The notes: generated by a model not told the origin, from the sequence alone. Shown: positions 43,087-55,035, counted from the first letter of the stretch. The stretch is DNA of 64,000 bases from Phocoena phocoena (GCF_963924675.1 NC_089238.1:25835815-25899814); one strand, 5' to 3'. Made by a program: numbers and translations.

Positions 43087-43591
43087 TTCCTAAAGAAGAA
43101 GGAGTAGAAAAACAAAACAGAACAAAAAACCCCCAGAGTATTATTACCACACCTAAAACTTCACAATATTCTTTAAGATCATAGCTATCCATGCAGTGTA
43201 TTGTGTTCAAATTTCCAGTTGTTTCGTACATGTCAAAAAATATATATATATTATTTTAGTTTTTTAAAATCAGCGTCCAAATGAGGTTTGTGTAATGAGA
43301 TTGGTTGATATATTTCTCAAGTCTTCTTTCATCTGTATGATTGATATTCATTCACTCTCTCTCGTGCCATGTTTTTTTTTTTGCTCCCTATAGTGCTTAA
43401 TGTGTTTTTTATCCACCGAACCTCCTATAGATTTTGGTAGTTGTATCTGGAGCCTTGATCTAATTTAGTTTTGACTTTTTTTCCACACAAGAGCACACTG
43501 GAAATGGGGTTGCAAACTTCTACTGGGGGGCTCACATTGTCTGGTTCAATCTCTTTTTGTGATCTTCAGTGGCTTTAAGGTAGTAGTTTTT

Positions 43592-43852
43592 TTTAAAATT
43601 TATTTTCTTTATTTTTTTGTCTGCGTCGGATTTTTAGTTGCGACACGCAGGATGTTTCCGTTGCGGCACGGGCTCTTCATTGTGGCATGCGGGCTTCTCT
43701 CTAGTTGTGGCATGCGGGCTTCTCTCTAGTTGTGGCGTACTGGCTTAGTTGCCCCCCGGCATGTGGAATCTTAGTTCCCTGACCAGGGATCGAACCTGTG
43801 TCCCCTGCACTGGAAGGTGGATTCTTTACCACTGGATCACCAGGGAAGTCCC
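43592..43852 (-). mobile_element. CHR-family SINE with internal 25-bp duplication
   Basis: Minus-strand CHR-1-like element with + strand end CACCAGGGAAGTCCC. Target duplications TAAGGTAGTAGTTTT (43575) and TAAGGTAGTAATATTTT (43853) flank it. Two identical 25-bp units follow each other at 43681-43705 and 43706-43730. Confidence 0.9.
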
Positions 43853-44009
43853 TAAGGTAGTAATATTTTAAATTATCATAAAAACTTTCCATTTTCACTT
43901 GGTTACAGGTGGTGCTGAGTTTGGCATTGGGTGGAGACCTTCCAGTCTCAGGCCATTGTTTTTCCTTATTCCTGCTTTTTCTTCATAGTAGTTGCTTTTC
44001 CCTGTTATC

Positions 44010-44200
44010 TTTTAATTACATGGGAGGTATATTTTCATTAGAGAAAATTGGAAAACAGGCATAAACAAGAAAATATGCAATTAAAACTGTGTTAAATTTT
44101 ATCACCTAGCAATCACTCCTAAGTTTTGGAGTATATTTTTCCGGATTTTCCTCTGTGTTAAAAAATATACGTAAATCTGTGATATTGTTGAATGAAAGGT
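44010..44200 (-). mobile_element. Old L1 fragment
   Basis: AT-rich island with AGTTTTGGAGTATATTTTTC and AATTGGAAAACAGGCATAAA, resembling ancient L1 3' sequence. Confidence 0.35.
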
Positions 44201-46235
44201 CTGTTTTCACCTCGTGGCACCTCCATAACCTCCTTCCCAGGATCTGTAGGGAGGGTCATGGTCTTCCTCCCTGTCCATCAGTAGTTCACACCAGACGGGG
44301 TGTGGGGAAGGACAGGCGGCCGCTGGTGTAGCCCAGCTGCCAAGTTTTTCAAAGGAAATAAGGACTTTTGGTTGGCAGGGCAGTTGCTTTCACATCTGTT
44401 CTTTTAGGATTCTCTGCAGTTACTCAACACACTGTGACCTGGGCTGCCCCTTTCCTTCTCCAAAGCCCTGTCCTCGAGGCCTGGCAGAGGCTGGGGCCAT
44501 GGGGGTCATGGGAGCCAGCCCCCTGCCCTCTGGAAGGCTGTGCCACCAGCATGATGCGGGGTGGTTCATTCTTCCTTGTCTGGCATTCTAACTGAGACAA
44601 GCAGCAGCTGTTTAGATTTCTGCATAGGAGGGGCGGTGGCTAAGTATGGGAGCTGAGTTTGGTTGCAAAGGTGCTGTTTACTTATTAACACATGTGTTTT
44701 TTTGGAGTGGCTTTGTATCTCACCCCTTAGGACCACCACTGATTAGGAGTGAAGGCCTTTGTTCCATCCTGTAACTTGTAACTGGTTGCATGACCTCAGT
44801 CGGCCCCTTCTCTGGACTGAAGGAGTGAGCCAGAGCATCTCCATATGTTCCCAGCCTGGGGAAGGAAGGGATCCTAGCACATCCCTGAGTTTGCAGTCGA
44901 CTGGGAAGAGATGATGGCAGAGGGGCCAGAGGTGAGTCACTGCATTGGAATGCACCCCACCTCCCCCCAGTGTGAAAAAATCATTCTGGGAGCAGGGTGA
45001 GTGACGGGACCACAAGGCTGTGCCTGCCTCGGTGAGGCTGTCTCCTCGGGGATCTGCTGGCCCAGAGCGTGGAAGAACTGGGGGCCTGGAGGAGTGGGGC
45101 CAGCAGACCTGACACCACTACTGAGCCAGACTGCTCTGTCCTCCCAGGCAGGGGGAGTGCTGCTGTCTGCACAGAGTGGGTTCTGTGTTTCTGCCTTATG
45201 TTCTTGTTAGGAGATTCTGGGTGCAGATCAGTTTGGCAGAGATGTCGTGAAGGCCTCCTAAGTGCCTGGTACTGGGGATGGGTGGGTCTGCTGGAAGAGC
45301 GGAGGTGCCCCCCTGTCTCTCCTGATCAGGTCGGCATGCTACAGTGAGAGCGCATCAGTCCAGTCTTGACGGGGACTGGAGGATCTGCTTCCGAGGTGAC
45401 TCAGTCACATGGATGGCAGGTTGGTGCTGGCTGTGGGCAGGAGGCCTCAGTTCCTCACCACAGGGCCACTTGAGTGTCTCACGACACGTTGGCTAGCTTC
45501 CCCCCAGAGGGAGTAATCCAAGAGGCAGCAAGGTGGAAGCCAAAGTATTCTTCATGACTTCAGAAGTCAAACATGTGATTTCTGCAGTATTTTGTTGGTC
45601 GCCCAGGTAATGTGGGAGGACACCATACAAGGGCGTGAACACCAGGAGGCGAGGGTCATTGGAGGCTGACTACCACTGTGGCCTAGATGAGCCCAGCAGC
45701 TTGCAGCTCATATCCTCCCAGCCTAGTGAAATGAGAGCATCTCCTTTTTCCAGTTAGTTCCAACAAAAGTCCCAGAATTCAACATTTTGAGTCACATGCC
45801 CGTTCCTCAGTGAACACTGATCAGGAGCCCACCCCTGAAGGGCTGGTTCTCCACAGGAATAGGGAGCTGTTACTAGAAGTGAAAATGGATGCTACAGAAG
45901 GAAGGTAACAGTGTATATCCTCTAAGGAGAGGCCTGTGGCACTGTGGCCCGGAGGGGGCGACGATGGGGCACTGCTTCCTGAAAGAGGCGGCGTCTGTAC
46001 TTGTCTTGGCAGGATGAGTAGCATTTTGACCATTCCTGGTGGCAGAAAGGCTTGAGCCAAGGTATAGCAGGGTGAGGCAGCTGGATCATGGGGTAAAAGG
46101 AGATCAGGATGGAAAGACGAATTGGGCCAGGTGTGGAGGCCCGAGAGGAGGAGCCAGGACTTGACTCAGGAGGTACCGTGAAGCCATGGACGTTCTTTGA
46201 ACAGGACAGGTGTACAGTAGAGCCAGGATCTAGGG

Positions 46236-46446
46236 TTTATTACTTTTTTTGTTGTTGCGGTATGCGGGCCTCTCACTGCTGCGGCCTCTCCCGTTGCGGA
46301 GCACAGGCTCCGGACGCGCAGGCTCAGCGGCCATGGCTCACGGGCCCAGCCGCTCAGCGGCATGTGGATCTTCCCAGACCGGGGCACGAACCCGTGTCCT
46401 CTGCATCGGCAGGCGGACTCTCAACCACTGCACCACCAGGAAAGCC
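46236..46446 (-). mobile_element. Cetacean CHR SINE with perfect TSD
   Basis: Minus strand with CCAGGATCTAGG duplicated exactly at 46223 and 46446. Contains the GGTTCGTGCCCCGGTC B box. The head is slightly altered (GGGCTTTCCTGGTGG). Confidence 0.94.
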
Positions 46447-46514
46447 CAGGATCTAGGCTTTAAAACTGAGAGAGCACCCTCTGCCCAGCCTCCCTTGTCT
46501 TCAGCTGTAACTGA

Positions 46515-46655
46515 GCACTTACTGTGTGCCTTATACACATTTCTCACTAACCCTCACAGCCTCCCAAGGAGCTGGATGATGTTGTCCTGACTTTACAGAT
46601 GGGCTCCTTGAGCGGCCGAGGTCACTTGATGGGGACTCTGATTGCAGAGCTGTCA
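46515..46655 (-). mobile_element. MIR fragment
   Basis: GAGCACTTACTGTGTGCCTT, CCCTCACAGCCTCCCAAGG and CTGACTTTACAGATGGG are the inverse MIR pattern. Confidence 0.6.
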
Positions 46656-47494
46656 GCCTCTTCATCCCACATTCATGGGACAAGGGACTGGTTGGGGGTG
46701 AATCGCCAGACCTGACTGCTCAGACCCCTCTCCGGGGTGTGGTGACTGTAGTATTGATGGTTTCCGTGCCCACACTCCCTCTCATAAATCTGCCTGGAGT
46801 TTGAAACACGCTGGGGTGCTGCGGGGTTTCTTCCCAAGGGGAAAGGGATTGACATCTGGGTTTGTCAAATGGGGCCAAACTATGTGCTCAGAGCTCAGTG
46901 TTATTTGTCTCTTGGTCGACGGCCAACCATGTCTGCCTTGTTTTTGCTGCAGTTTTATTCTTTCTTGCCCACTATTTCAGTCAGGGATTGGCTGGGCCAT
47001 CTCCCGGGCCTGGGACACCCTCTCTTGGGTCCCCTTCTTCAGGGAGGCCCTGAACCTCCCCCAGGTGGGTGAGGTCTTTCTCCCCTGAGCTCCGGACCAC
47101 ATATCTTGCCTTCACGGACGCTTCTCCCAGATCTTTGTGCCATGTCATTGGTGGTGGGCACGCTGTGTCCAAGACACGCTTGCGTCCCCAGCACCAGAGA
47201 GGAGTCCTGCCCATGGGGAGGAGGGCGGGTGCTGCTGAGTGGAACAGGAGAGGGTGGGGCTGTGCTTTGCGCCTGGCACCTTGAGCGAACAGAAACCAGT
47301 CTTCCCTGCCTGATGCTGAGAAAGCCCGCAGTTGCCCCTCCTTTGGGGAAGTTTCGCTGGCAGGTTTGGGAGCACCGAGTGCCAGGGCTTGGAGATCTCG
47401 GGCGAGGGCACCTGCCAAGCAGGGCGTAGTGGGATCTGGATCAGCCTGTCTCCAGGGAAGCCCTTCTTTGCTCCTGGGGAGGGTCATGATATGA

Positions 47495-47705
47495 GTGGTT
47501 GAGAGAGCCTAGGCCATAGAGTCAGACAGACCTGAGTTTGAATTCTGGCTCTGCCTTTTTTTTTTTATTTTAAGCTGTGTGTGCTTGGGCAAGTGGGTAG
47601 CCTGAGTCTCAGTTTTCTCTTCTATAGAATGGGCACAATAGCGGGACCTCCTCATGAGGCTGTGCATGGTGCCCAGCACACAGTCAGTGTTTAAATAGTG
47701 ATCCT
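47495..47705 (+). mobile_element. MIR SINE
   Basis: GAGTCAGACAGACCTGAGTT, TTGAATTCTGGCTCTGCC, GCTTGGGCAAGTGGGTAGCC, ATAGAATGGGCACAATAG, then GTGCCCAGCACACAGTCAGT: nearly a full-length MIR, interrupted by a T run in the middle. Confidence 0.8.
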
Positions 47706-49307
47706 GGGTGCGTTAGCCTGTGTGCACAGGTCCTGCCTGCTGGGACCTCGCAGTTGGTATGAGGGGTGAGGTGTCAAGTGCCGGGGGGCTGGGCCTCGGG
47801 GTGCAGCAGGTCAGCAGAGAAGAGTCTGCTTCCTCTGAGGAAAGAGCTGGAAGGGAGACCTGGGGAGGGCAGGACGTGTCAGCTGGGAAAATTGGACACC
47901 GTTCCCTACTTTGTTACTGAACAGTAGGGTTTACTGTCAGGATAAAAGGTAGAAGATGATCCCAGGTCCCCATGTCTCATGCTCAGAGGGCTCCCTGAGG
48001 ACCAGGAGGTGCTTTCCCCCTCTGTTTTGGGAGGTCTGTGCGCCCTGCTTCCCAGTCCCTCCTAGTCTCCTGCCTCACCGCTGAGCATCCCATGATCCCA
48101 GTGGCGAAGCTGAGGCTCAGAGCCTTGTGTGAGTGGCGGAGCCAGGGTGCGGCTCCCTGCCAGGCCGCCCTTGCTTCTAATCGCTCATTAGGGAGGCGTT
48201 TACTCCCTGCCTTCATCAGCTGTCGCTGGGCTTCTCATGCAGGCTTTTGGTCCTTGTTTTGTTTTTTACTTCTTGAAAATGGTTCCAGCTTAAAGCTTCC
48301 AATTTCCATGAAGTCACTGGAGTCAGGAGCCTGGCCTGACAGCTCTCCCCCTCCTGTTGAGGGCTCTCTGTGGCTGGGAGAGCCCCACTACACACCCCGA
48401 GAGGCCCTGAGCTGAGGGTTGAACGTGAGGCTCTCTGCTGCCCCCACCGCCAGAGCAGGAAGCTGTGGGTCCCAGATGTGACTCACTCTCATTAGGTAGC
48501 TGGTGGAACGAGCCTTCACACGCGTGAGCCTGGACACTGGCCTAGGAGGGGCAGGCGGCGGCCGCTTCCACGCTGGCTCTGACCCTGGCCCAGCTGCCGA
48601 GGGGCCCTGGAGGAGAGCCAGGTAATGTGGGGAGGGGAGCTGGGGCACCATGTGTCCTAGTGGCCTGGGCCTGAGGGGAGCGCTGGGCAGCGCCCCTCCC
48701 CACCAGGCGGGCCTAGCCTGGGAGTGGATGGACAGGGTCTGGACTGGAGGTAGGGGAGGCTTTGGAGGCTGCTGGGCAGACGGCAAGGTGGGGGGCTTCT
48801 GGACGAGAAAGAGATGCCTTGTCACCGGCTTTTCCCGGCCTGACCGGAAGGTGCTGTTATGACTGTGGTGGTGTTTATTTGGCTTGGTCCACCTAGACTG
48901 CCGTGACTGTCTCTCAGGTGCCCGAGTTTCTTTACAGGGTTGTAATTTTACATTTACAAGTACACTACTCTTCTCAATGAAAGTAAAAGTTAACTGGGGA
49001 AGTGCAACTGAATTTATGTTGTTAGATTGAAAAAGAATAAGCAAAAACCAGACCCTGAAAGTGACGCATGCCCATGAGGCAAAGAACCAAGATGCCTCAA
49101 GAAAATGGAACAGTCTCTCTTTCCCTCCAAGTCCTCCTAGCCCGAGGTCCTGGGACCACCAGTGTGGACCATGGGGAGTGGGTCTTTCTGCCCACTCATC
49201 CAGACACACGTGCACAGACACAGGGCGAATCAGGCGTCTCCTGTCCGTGTCATCACATGGGGTTCAGGACAGCTGGCCCTGGGGGCTTCCTTCCTGGCCA
49301 GCCCGGA

Positions 49308-49328
49308 GGGGAGGGGGAGGGGAGGGGG
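49308..49328 (+). other. Strong G-quadruplex motif
   Basis: Four runs of four or five G separated by single A residues (GGGGA, GGGGGA, GGGGA, GGGGG), followed by TTGGG. This meets the strictest short-loop quadruplex pattern on the + strand. Confidence 0.85.
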
Positions 49329-49830
49329 TTGGGAAAGCAGAGGCCTGGGCTGGGCCTCTGGGAGACAGAACCCCGGTCCGCAAGGCCTGGACGGGTGCCT
49401 GGAATGGCTGTGTGACTGTGGGCTGTCACCGGCTCTCTGCCACAGACGTGCAGGTGGACGATGTGAGGGGGTGACCAGACCAGCGTTTCTCGGGGTGGGG
49501 ACCCTGCTCCTCAGACGGTGTAGCCTGGATGTGGGTGAACAGGCTTCACGTGTAGGTGTTCATTTTCATACATTTCAGAAAAAAAATTTGGAAATAGGAC
49601 ATTGGATCTGTGACTTCATGCACGTATTTTTGCCTTGGACAAGGCCGGAGAAGACACAGAAATGAAACGGGTAGACTTAAGGGGAAGTATAGTGGGACTG
49701 GCTCCACAGGAAGTGGGGGCGTCCAGCGGGGCGCGGAGTCTGGAAGGCCCGTCTGAGCGCCCTCCGTTCTGCCCAGGCTGCGGGCCGTCCCGCTCCAGGT
49801 GGGCCCTGGGCTCCCTGGAGTTTTCCTGTG

Positions 49831-51056
49831 GCTCCTGGTGTAGGGGGGACGCTCAGGCTCCTGGTGTAGGGGGGACGCTCAGGCTCCTGGTGTAGGGGGG
49901 ACGCTCAGGCTCCTGGTGTAGGGGGGACGCTCAGGCTCCTGGTGTAGGGGGGACGCTCAGGCTCCTGGTGTAGGGGGGACGCTCAGGCTCCTGGTGTAGG
50001 AGGGGACGCTCAGGCTCCTGGTGTAGGGGGGGATGCTCAGGCTCCTGGTGTAGGGGGGACGCTCAGGCTCCTGGTGTAGGGGGGACGCTCAGGCTCCTGG
50101 TGTAGGAGGGGACGCTCAGGCTCCTGGTGTAGGGGGGACGCTCAGGCTCCTGGTGTAGGGGGGACGCTCAGGCTCCTGGTGTAGGGGGACGCTCAGGCTC
50201 CTGGTGTAGGGGGGACGCTCAGGCTCCTGGTGTAGGAGGGGACGCTCAGGCTCCTGGTGTAGGGGGGACGCTCAGGCTCCTGGTGTAGGGGGGACGCTCA
50301 GGCTCCTGGTGTAGGAGGGGCCGCTCAGGCTCCTGGTGTAGGGGGGACGCTCAGGCTCCTGGTGTAGGGGGGACGCTCAGGCTCCTGGTGTAGGGGGGAC
50401 GCTCAGGCTCCTGTTGTAGGGGGGACGCTCAGGCTCCTGGTGTAGGGGGGACGCTCAGGCTCCTGGTGTAGGGGGGACGCTCAGGCTCCTGGTGTAGGGG
50501 CGACGCTCAGGCTCCTGGTGTAGGGGGGACGCTCAGGCTCCTGGTGTAGGGGGGACGCTCAGGCTCCTGGTGTAGGGGGGACGCTCAGGCTCCTGGTGTA
50601 GGGGGGACGCTCAGGCTCCTGGTGTAGGAGGGGACGCTCAGGCTCCTGGTGTAGGGGAGACGCTCAGGCTCCTGGTGTAGGGGGGACGCTCAGGCTCCTG
50701 GTGTAGGGGGGACGCTCAGGCTCCTGGTGTAGGGGGGACGCTCAGGCTCCTGGTGTAGGGGGGACGCTCAGGCTCCTGGTGTAGGGGGGACGCTCAGGCT
50801 CCTGGTGTAGGGGGGACGCTCAGGCTCCTGGTGTAGGGGGGACGCTCAGGCTCCTGGTGTAGGAGGGGACGCTCAGGCTCCTGGTGTAGGGGGGACGCTC
50901 AGGCTCCTGGTGTAGGGGCGACGCTCAGGCTCCTGGTGTAGGGGGGACGCTCAGGCTCCTGGTGTAGGGGGGACGCTCAGGCTCCTGGTGTAGGGGGGAC
51001 GCTCAGGCTCCTGGTGTAGGGGGGACGCTCAGGCTCCTGGTGTAGGGGGACACTCA
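49831..51056 (+). repeat. 26-bp GC-rich minisatellite, about 47 copies
   Basis: A tandem array with unit GGCTCCTGGTGTAG, then G6, then ACGCTCA (26 bp). Most copies are identical. Variants include GGAGGGG (27 bp, six copies, e.g. 49997, 50103, 50233, 50312, 50627, 50861), a G7-AT copy near 50025, a G5 (25 bp) copy near 50180, GGGGCGAC twice (50497, 50915), and single CCGCTC, GTTGTAG and GGGGAGAC forms. The unit length is not a multiple of three, so no repetitive protein is encoded. Each unit holds one G6 run and one CpG. The low divergence implies recent homogenisation and probable length polymorphism. Confidence 0.97.
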
Positions 51057-52564
51057 CGTTGTGCACATTCTCTGCCCTCAGTGGGGAAGGTGTGAGCTTT
51101 GGGGGAAAGTCGCCAGTGGTCATTCATCGAAAAGAAGTGACTGTTTACTGGCGGCCGTTTTCCCAGGGGTCGGGGGTGAGGGTGGTCTCGCGGGGCCTCT
51201 TTGCCAGGAGTGGGTCTCGGGAGAGGCAGTCTTCCTATGGGCCCTACGGGGCTGGGGGCTGGCGCAGTGAGCCGGGGGTAGGGCGTGGGGAACGGGGCAG
51301 GAGTGGGGCTTCCACACAAGCCAGAGGTGCTTCTCAAGAGGAGACAGAGGCCCAACTTGACATCACTTTGGGCATGTGCACCCCCCTTTACGGTTTGTAA
51401 CTATTGGTCTAACCCATTCCCTGCCTCCCCGCCACCCTGTGTGGTAGTGTCGTCTGTCCCCAGTTGACGGAGTTCGAGAAGCCCAAGGCCAGCAGGGCAC
51501 CGTCTCGTCCTGGGCCACACAGGGAGTCGGTCCCCGGGGGCGTCCACTTGCACATACCACCTCTCACGGAGAGCCGCCGCGTTCGAGGCCTGGGGTTGGG
51601 TAGGGACGCTGTGCCTTTGGGGAGGCTGGTGGGGGGCAGCACAGCTGAACAGGGGCTCTGGGTGGCTTTGGAGCGCTGGTGCGGGGGAGCCTTCCTGGCG
51701 GAGGGTCTTGCCTGTCCCCGCTGCGGGGTGGCTGGGCTGAGTCAGGGCTCGCGCCCCAGCTGGGCCGTGTGTTCTTGGACCCGTGCTCGAGTCCTGCCTC
51801 AGCGGGGAGGTGGATGACCCAGCCCTTTGCATTTTCCATGACTTGCCATCCCACCATTACCAGGGGTCATGAAGGGGTGGCCGGTGGCCTGTCCCTCACC
51901 TTGCTCCTCCTGTCCTGGGCACATCGCACTGAGCAGAAGGCAGCTTTCCACATCCCATTGCCCAGGCCAAGGGCAGTGCTTAACTCGCCCGGGAAAGTTC
52001 CAGGGCCCCCTGAGCGGGTCACACTGGGCACCTGAGTCCGAGTGGCCGATTCTAGCCTTTTGTGGGGTTGGGTCTTAGGGATGAGAGGGAAGTGCTGATG
52101 GTTTACTGCCTTTAAAAAGGCCTGTGTAGAAAGAGCTGGGAGTTAGTCTGGCTCAGTGAATGAGGCCTTGGCGTCTGAACAGTCGCCAGAGGAGCTGGGT
52201 CTTCCGGAGGTCACCGCGTCCAGCCCGTCTCCAGGCAGAGCTGGGTGATGGCCTGGGTTCAGCCGCACTGTGCCTCTTCCCGGCAGCGTGCGAGATGACC
52301 AAGGGGCTGAGCTAGTTTGTTGCATCTATAAAATGGGCTGCTCATGGTACCCAACGTGCCAGGTAGTTGTAGGATGAAACGAAGGGATGTACGTGGTACG
52401 GCTGGCACAGAGAAGCCACTACCCAAGTGGAGGTGTTTGTCATTACTGCCCCGTCCTGCCTTGGGTGGGAGGGTGGACCTCCCTAGGGAAGGGAGCCTCG
52501 GAGGTGAGGATGGGTAGGGCCAGCTGAGGGGTGTCACTGAGAGGCCTCCCTGGTAGCCGGTAGC

Positions 52565-52665
52565 CCTTGGGGTAATCACTGACTCTCTATTCCTCAGTTT
52601 CCTCATCTGTAAATGGCAGCGCCCAGGCAGGTTGCTGGGAAAGTTAAATGCGTGAAAAATGCTCC
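52565..52665 (+). mobile_element. MIR fragment
   Basis: TCACTGACTCTCTATTCCTC, CAGTTTCCTCATCTGTAAAT and AAGTTAAATGCGTGAAAAAT follow the MIR 3' half. Confidence 0.65.
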
Positions 52666-53699
52666 CCAGGCATCTGAGACCAGCAAGCCGAGGCCTAGAG
52701 GTCCCTGGCAGTGGTGAGCCCCCCAGCCTGTGTGTGTGGAATCCTGCCAGCCCCTCCAGGGGTCCTCCAGCTCTGCCCCCACCCTCCCAGCTGAGCCTGC
52801 CTGCGGAGTCTCCACTTGCCCACCTGTGGCTCCTGCCAACACCCCCCAAGGAGGGTGGCATGGTGCCCACCTGACAGCCGCTGGCATCGGGCTCAACCTG
52901 CCGCTCCCACGCATTTCACAAGGGGCTGCGTCATGGCTGGGGCATTGCCCAGTCCCGGGCGCAGACCTGCTGGGCTGAAGTACCTCCGTTCCCTGGGTTG
53001 CCCTTTCCCCACGCCCACACCCACCCCAAGCCTTCGAAGGAGGACAAGGTGTCGGGATGGGGTGGGGCGTGGGCCCTGGGCAGAGGTGGCCTCATTCCCT
53101 CTTTGGTTACCCTTCTCGCCGTGTTGCCTGGGATCGTCGTTTCTCCCTGCATGTGCTGATCTCTGATGAGGGTATTTCACAGGCGTTTTCTGGGGCACTA
53201 AATGCTGTGCTGGGGGATAGACCTGAGCCCACCCTGTTGTGAAGATGGGGTGGGGCAGCCCTGGAGAGGAGGCCCGTGGGGTTCCTGGGTTCCTCTTACA
53301 CACATGTCAGTGAGTTCCTCCTGTCTGGTGTCACGTTTGAACCCCTTCTCCTGGCTTTTGCCCCCCTCGCCGTGTTGGCGAGCCACCCGCCCGCCCCCAG
53401 TTCTATGTCTCAGGCACTCCGGGCCCGCCCCCTGGCTTGGGCGGCAGGTCGGCTTGCCCCCTCTGCCCTTTGAGTGCTTCTCCACCTCGAGCCCCCTTTT
53501 GCCTCGTGTCACCCCCTCAGGGGTCCTCGGGCTCAGGAGAAGACGGGGTGCAAGTGTGTCTGCTCTACTCGGCAGCCTCCCCCTTCCCCCTGGGCTCTGC
53601 TGGGTGCACCAGGAACACCCTCCTCTTTGTGTCTCTGTCTGCCCACCCGCCTTGAGCTCTGTTACCCTACAGCTGTGCCTGAGGAAAAAGAAACAAACT

Positions 53700-53797
53700 G
53701 AGGCCTTTGTTGTGGGTGCCCTGGTCCTCAGACGTGATCCTGGCCCCCAAGGCCCACCTTCTCTTGCTTTCTTCTGAGCTGGGCTGGAGGTGATGGG
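53700..53797 (+). repeat. Copy 1 of a local 100-bp duplication
   Basis: AGGCCTTTGTTGTGGGTGCC to GGAGGTGATGGGGTGG matches 54668-54773 in order, with about 15% differences by eye. Confidence 0.75.
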
Positions 53798-54667
53798 GTG
53801 GATGACCCAGGGGGGACTCGTGCCCACTTGGGGGTGGCAGCGTGGCAGGCCTGGCTTTCGGGCGTCGTGAGGCCCCCCGGGGGTGGTGGTGGTGTGTGGT
53901 CAGTGGTGCCACCACCCACCTTCAGGACCCAGAGTACCTGCCGGAGGCCTCGTGTCTTCCAGGAATCCAGGCCTTCTTGCCCTTGGAAGTGGCTTAGTTC
54001 ACTACCTCAGGTGCAGCTGACTTGGGTCGAGGGTTCCTGGCATCACTGGCTGGCCGAGCAGGGGGAGGCCCAGGATCCAGGGCTGCAGCCTTTCTCTGCA
54101 CAGATGGGGAAACTGAGGCCCAGAGGGCTCCAGAGCCCCGGGGCGAGTGTGTTTTCCTGGTCAGGGCTGTTTGGAGGCACATTTCCCTGGCCTCGCTCAG
54201 TGGGGGATGTGGATTTGGGGTGGTCGTCCTCTCCTCCTGGTCTCTCTCCTCATCTCTGCAGTAGTCAGGCTGACCTTATCCCTGCGCACCTCCCTGCTGT
54301 GCGGGCCAGGGGCCTCCCGGGCCTGCCCACCCCTGCTGCCCAAGCCCTACTCCCTGGCCTCTCCTTCGGGCCCCATCCGCCTGGGGGAGGAGGTGCCCTT
54401 TGAATAAGTCGTCTGGAGGCGTTGCTTTAATGGGGTCCTTGGCTAATGGGGAAGTGTCCTCTTTTGAAATATTCAGACTCCCTGGAAGGGGTGCCTTAGT
54501 GCCAGGCAAGGCCTGGGACAGGGGCTGGCACCCCGGCATCCCTTTGTCAGACCCTGCTTTCTGAGCAGAGGACCAAGAGAAGAGAAGAGCTGCCTTTTGG
54601 GGGCTGACAGGAAGTGAGGCTGAGACCCCTGGGACTCGCAATGTGTCCCCCAGGTCTTTGTTGTTGA

Positions 54668-54773
54668 GGTCTTTGTTGTGGGTGCCCTAGTCCTCGGCCG
54701 TGTTCCTGCCCCCCAAGGCCCACCTCCTCTCTCTCTCTCTCTCTCCTGGGGCCGGCTGGAGATGATGGGGTGG
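54668..54773 (+). repeat. Copy 2 of a local duplication with (CT)n
   Basis: AGGTCTTTGTTGTGGGTGCC to GGAGATGATGGGGTGG. Where copy 1 has CTTCTCTTGCTTTCTTCTG this copy has a (CT)n run at about 54725-54747. The preceding GTCTTTGTTGTTGAG is a further partial copy of its first bases. Confidence 0.75.
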
Positions 54774-54839
54774 GAGTGATGTCAGAGTTTCTCAGGCCCA
54801 CCCCTCCTGTTTGGAGCCAGTTGGGGCGGACCCACGTAG

Positions 54840-55035
54840 CAGCACTCCCTGTGTGCCAGCCTCTGTGTGAGGCCCTTGGGCATTCGGTACCATCACCAGT
54901 CCATTCTACAAATGAGAAAACCAAGGCCCAGAGAGGTTAATTAACGTGCCTCAGGTCACACAGCTCCTCTGATGTGGAGCTGGGGTTCTCCCCTGTTTGG
55001 TCTCAGAGCCTGTGCTCACAACCACTAGGCTGCCC
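54840..55035 (-). mobile_element. MIR SINE
   Basis: TACAAATGAGAAAACCAAGG, CCCAGAGAGGTTAATTAACG and CTCAGGTCACACAGCTCCTC are a near-complete inverse MIR core, ending ACAACCACTAGGCTGC. Confidence 0.8.

Larger units (their letters stand above)
42580..43960 (-). mobile_element. Old L1 carrying nested insertions
   Basis: Reverse-complement L1 phrases at 42650-42780, 43215-43330 and 43430-43570 (GTAGTTGTATCTGGAGCCTT; TTCTACTGGGGGGCTCACAT) surround the Tigger1-like insertion and the SINE. The order of events is L1, then Tigger, then SINE. Confidence 0.5.

Noticed and set aside
48388..49221. 277-codon open frame on the minus strand
   Set aside because: No family resemblance and low-complexity Pro-rich parts; probably chance.
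49831..51056. CRISPR-like array
   Set aside because: There are no unique spacers: the units are contiguous copies of one 26-bp sequence in a mammalian genome, so it is a minisatellite.
53198..53827. Overlapping 191- and 209-codon open frames on opposite strands
   Set aside because: GC-driven open frames without conserved motifs; the interval also contains one copy of the local duplication.
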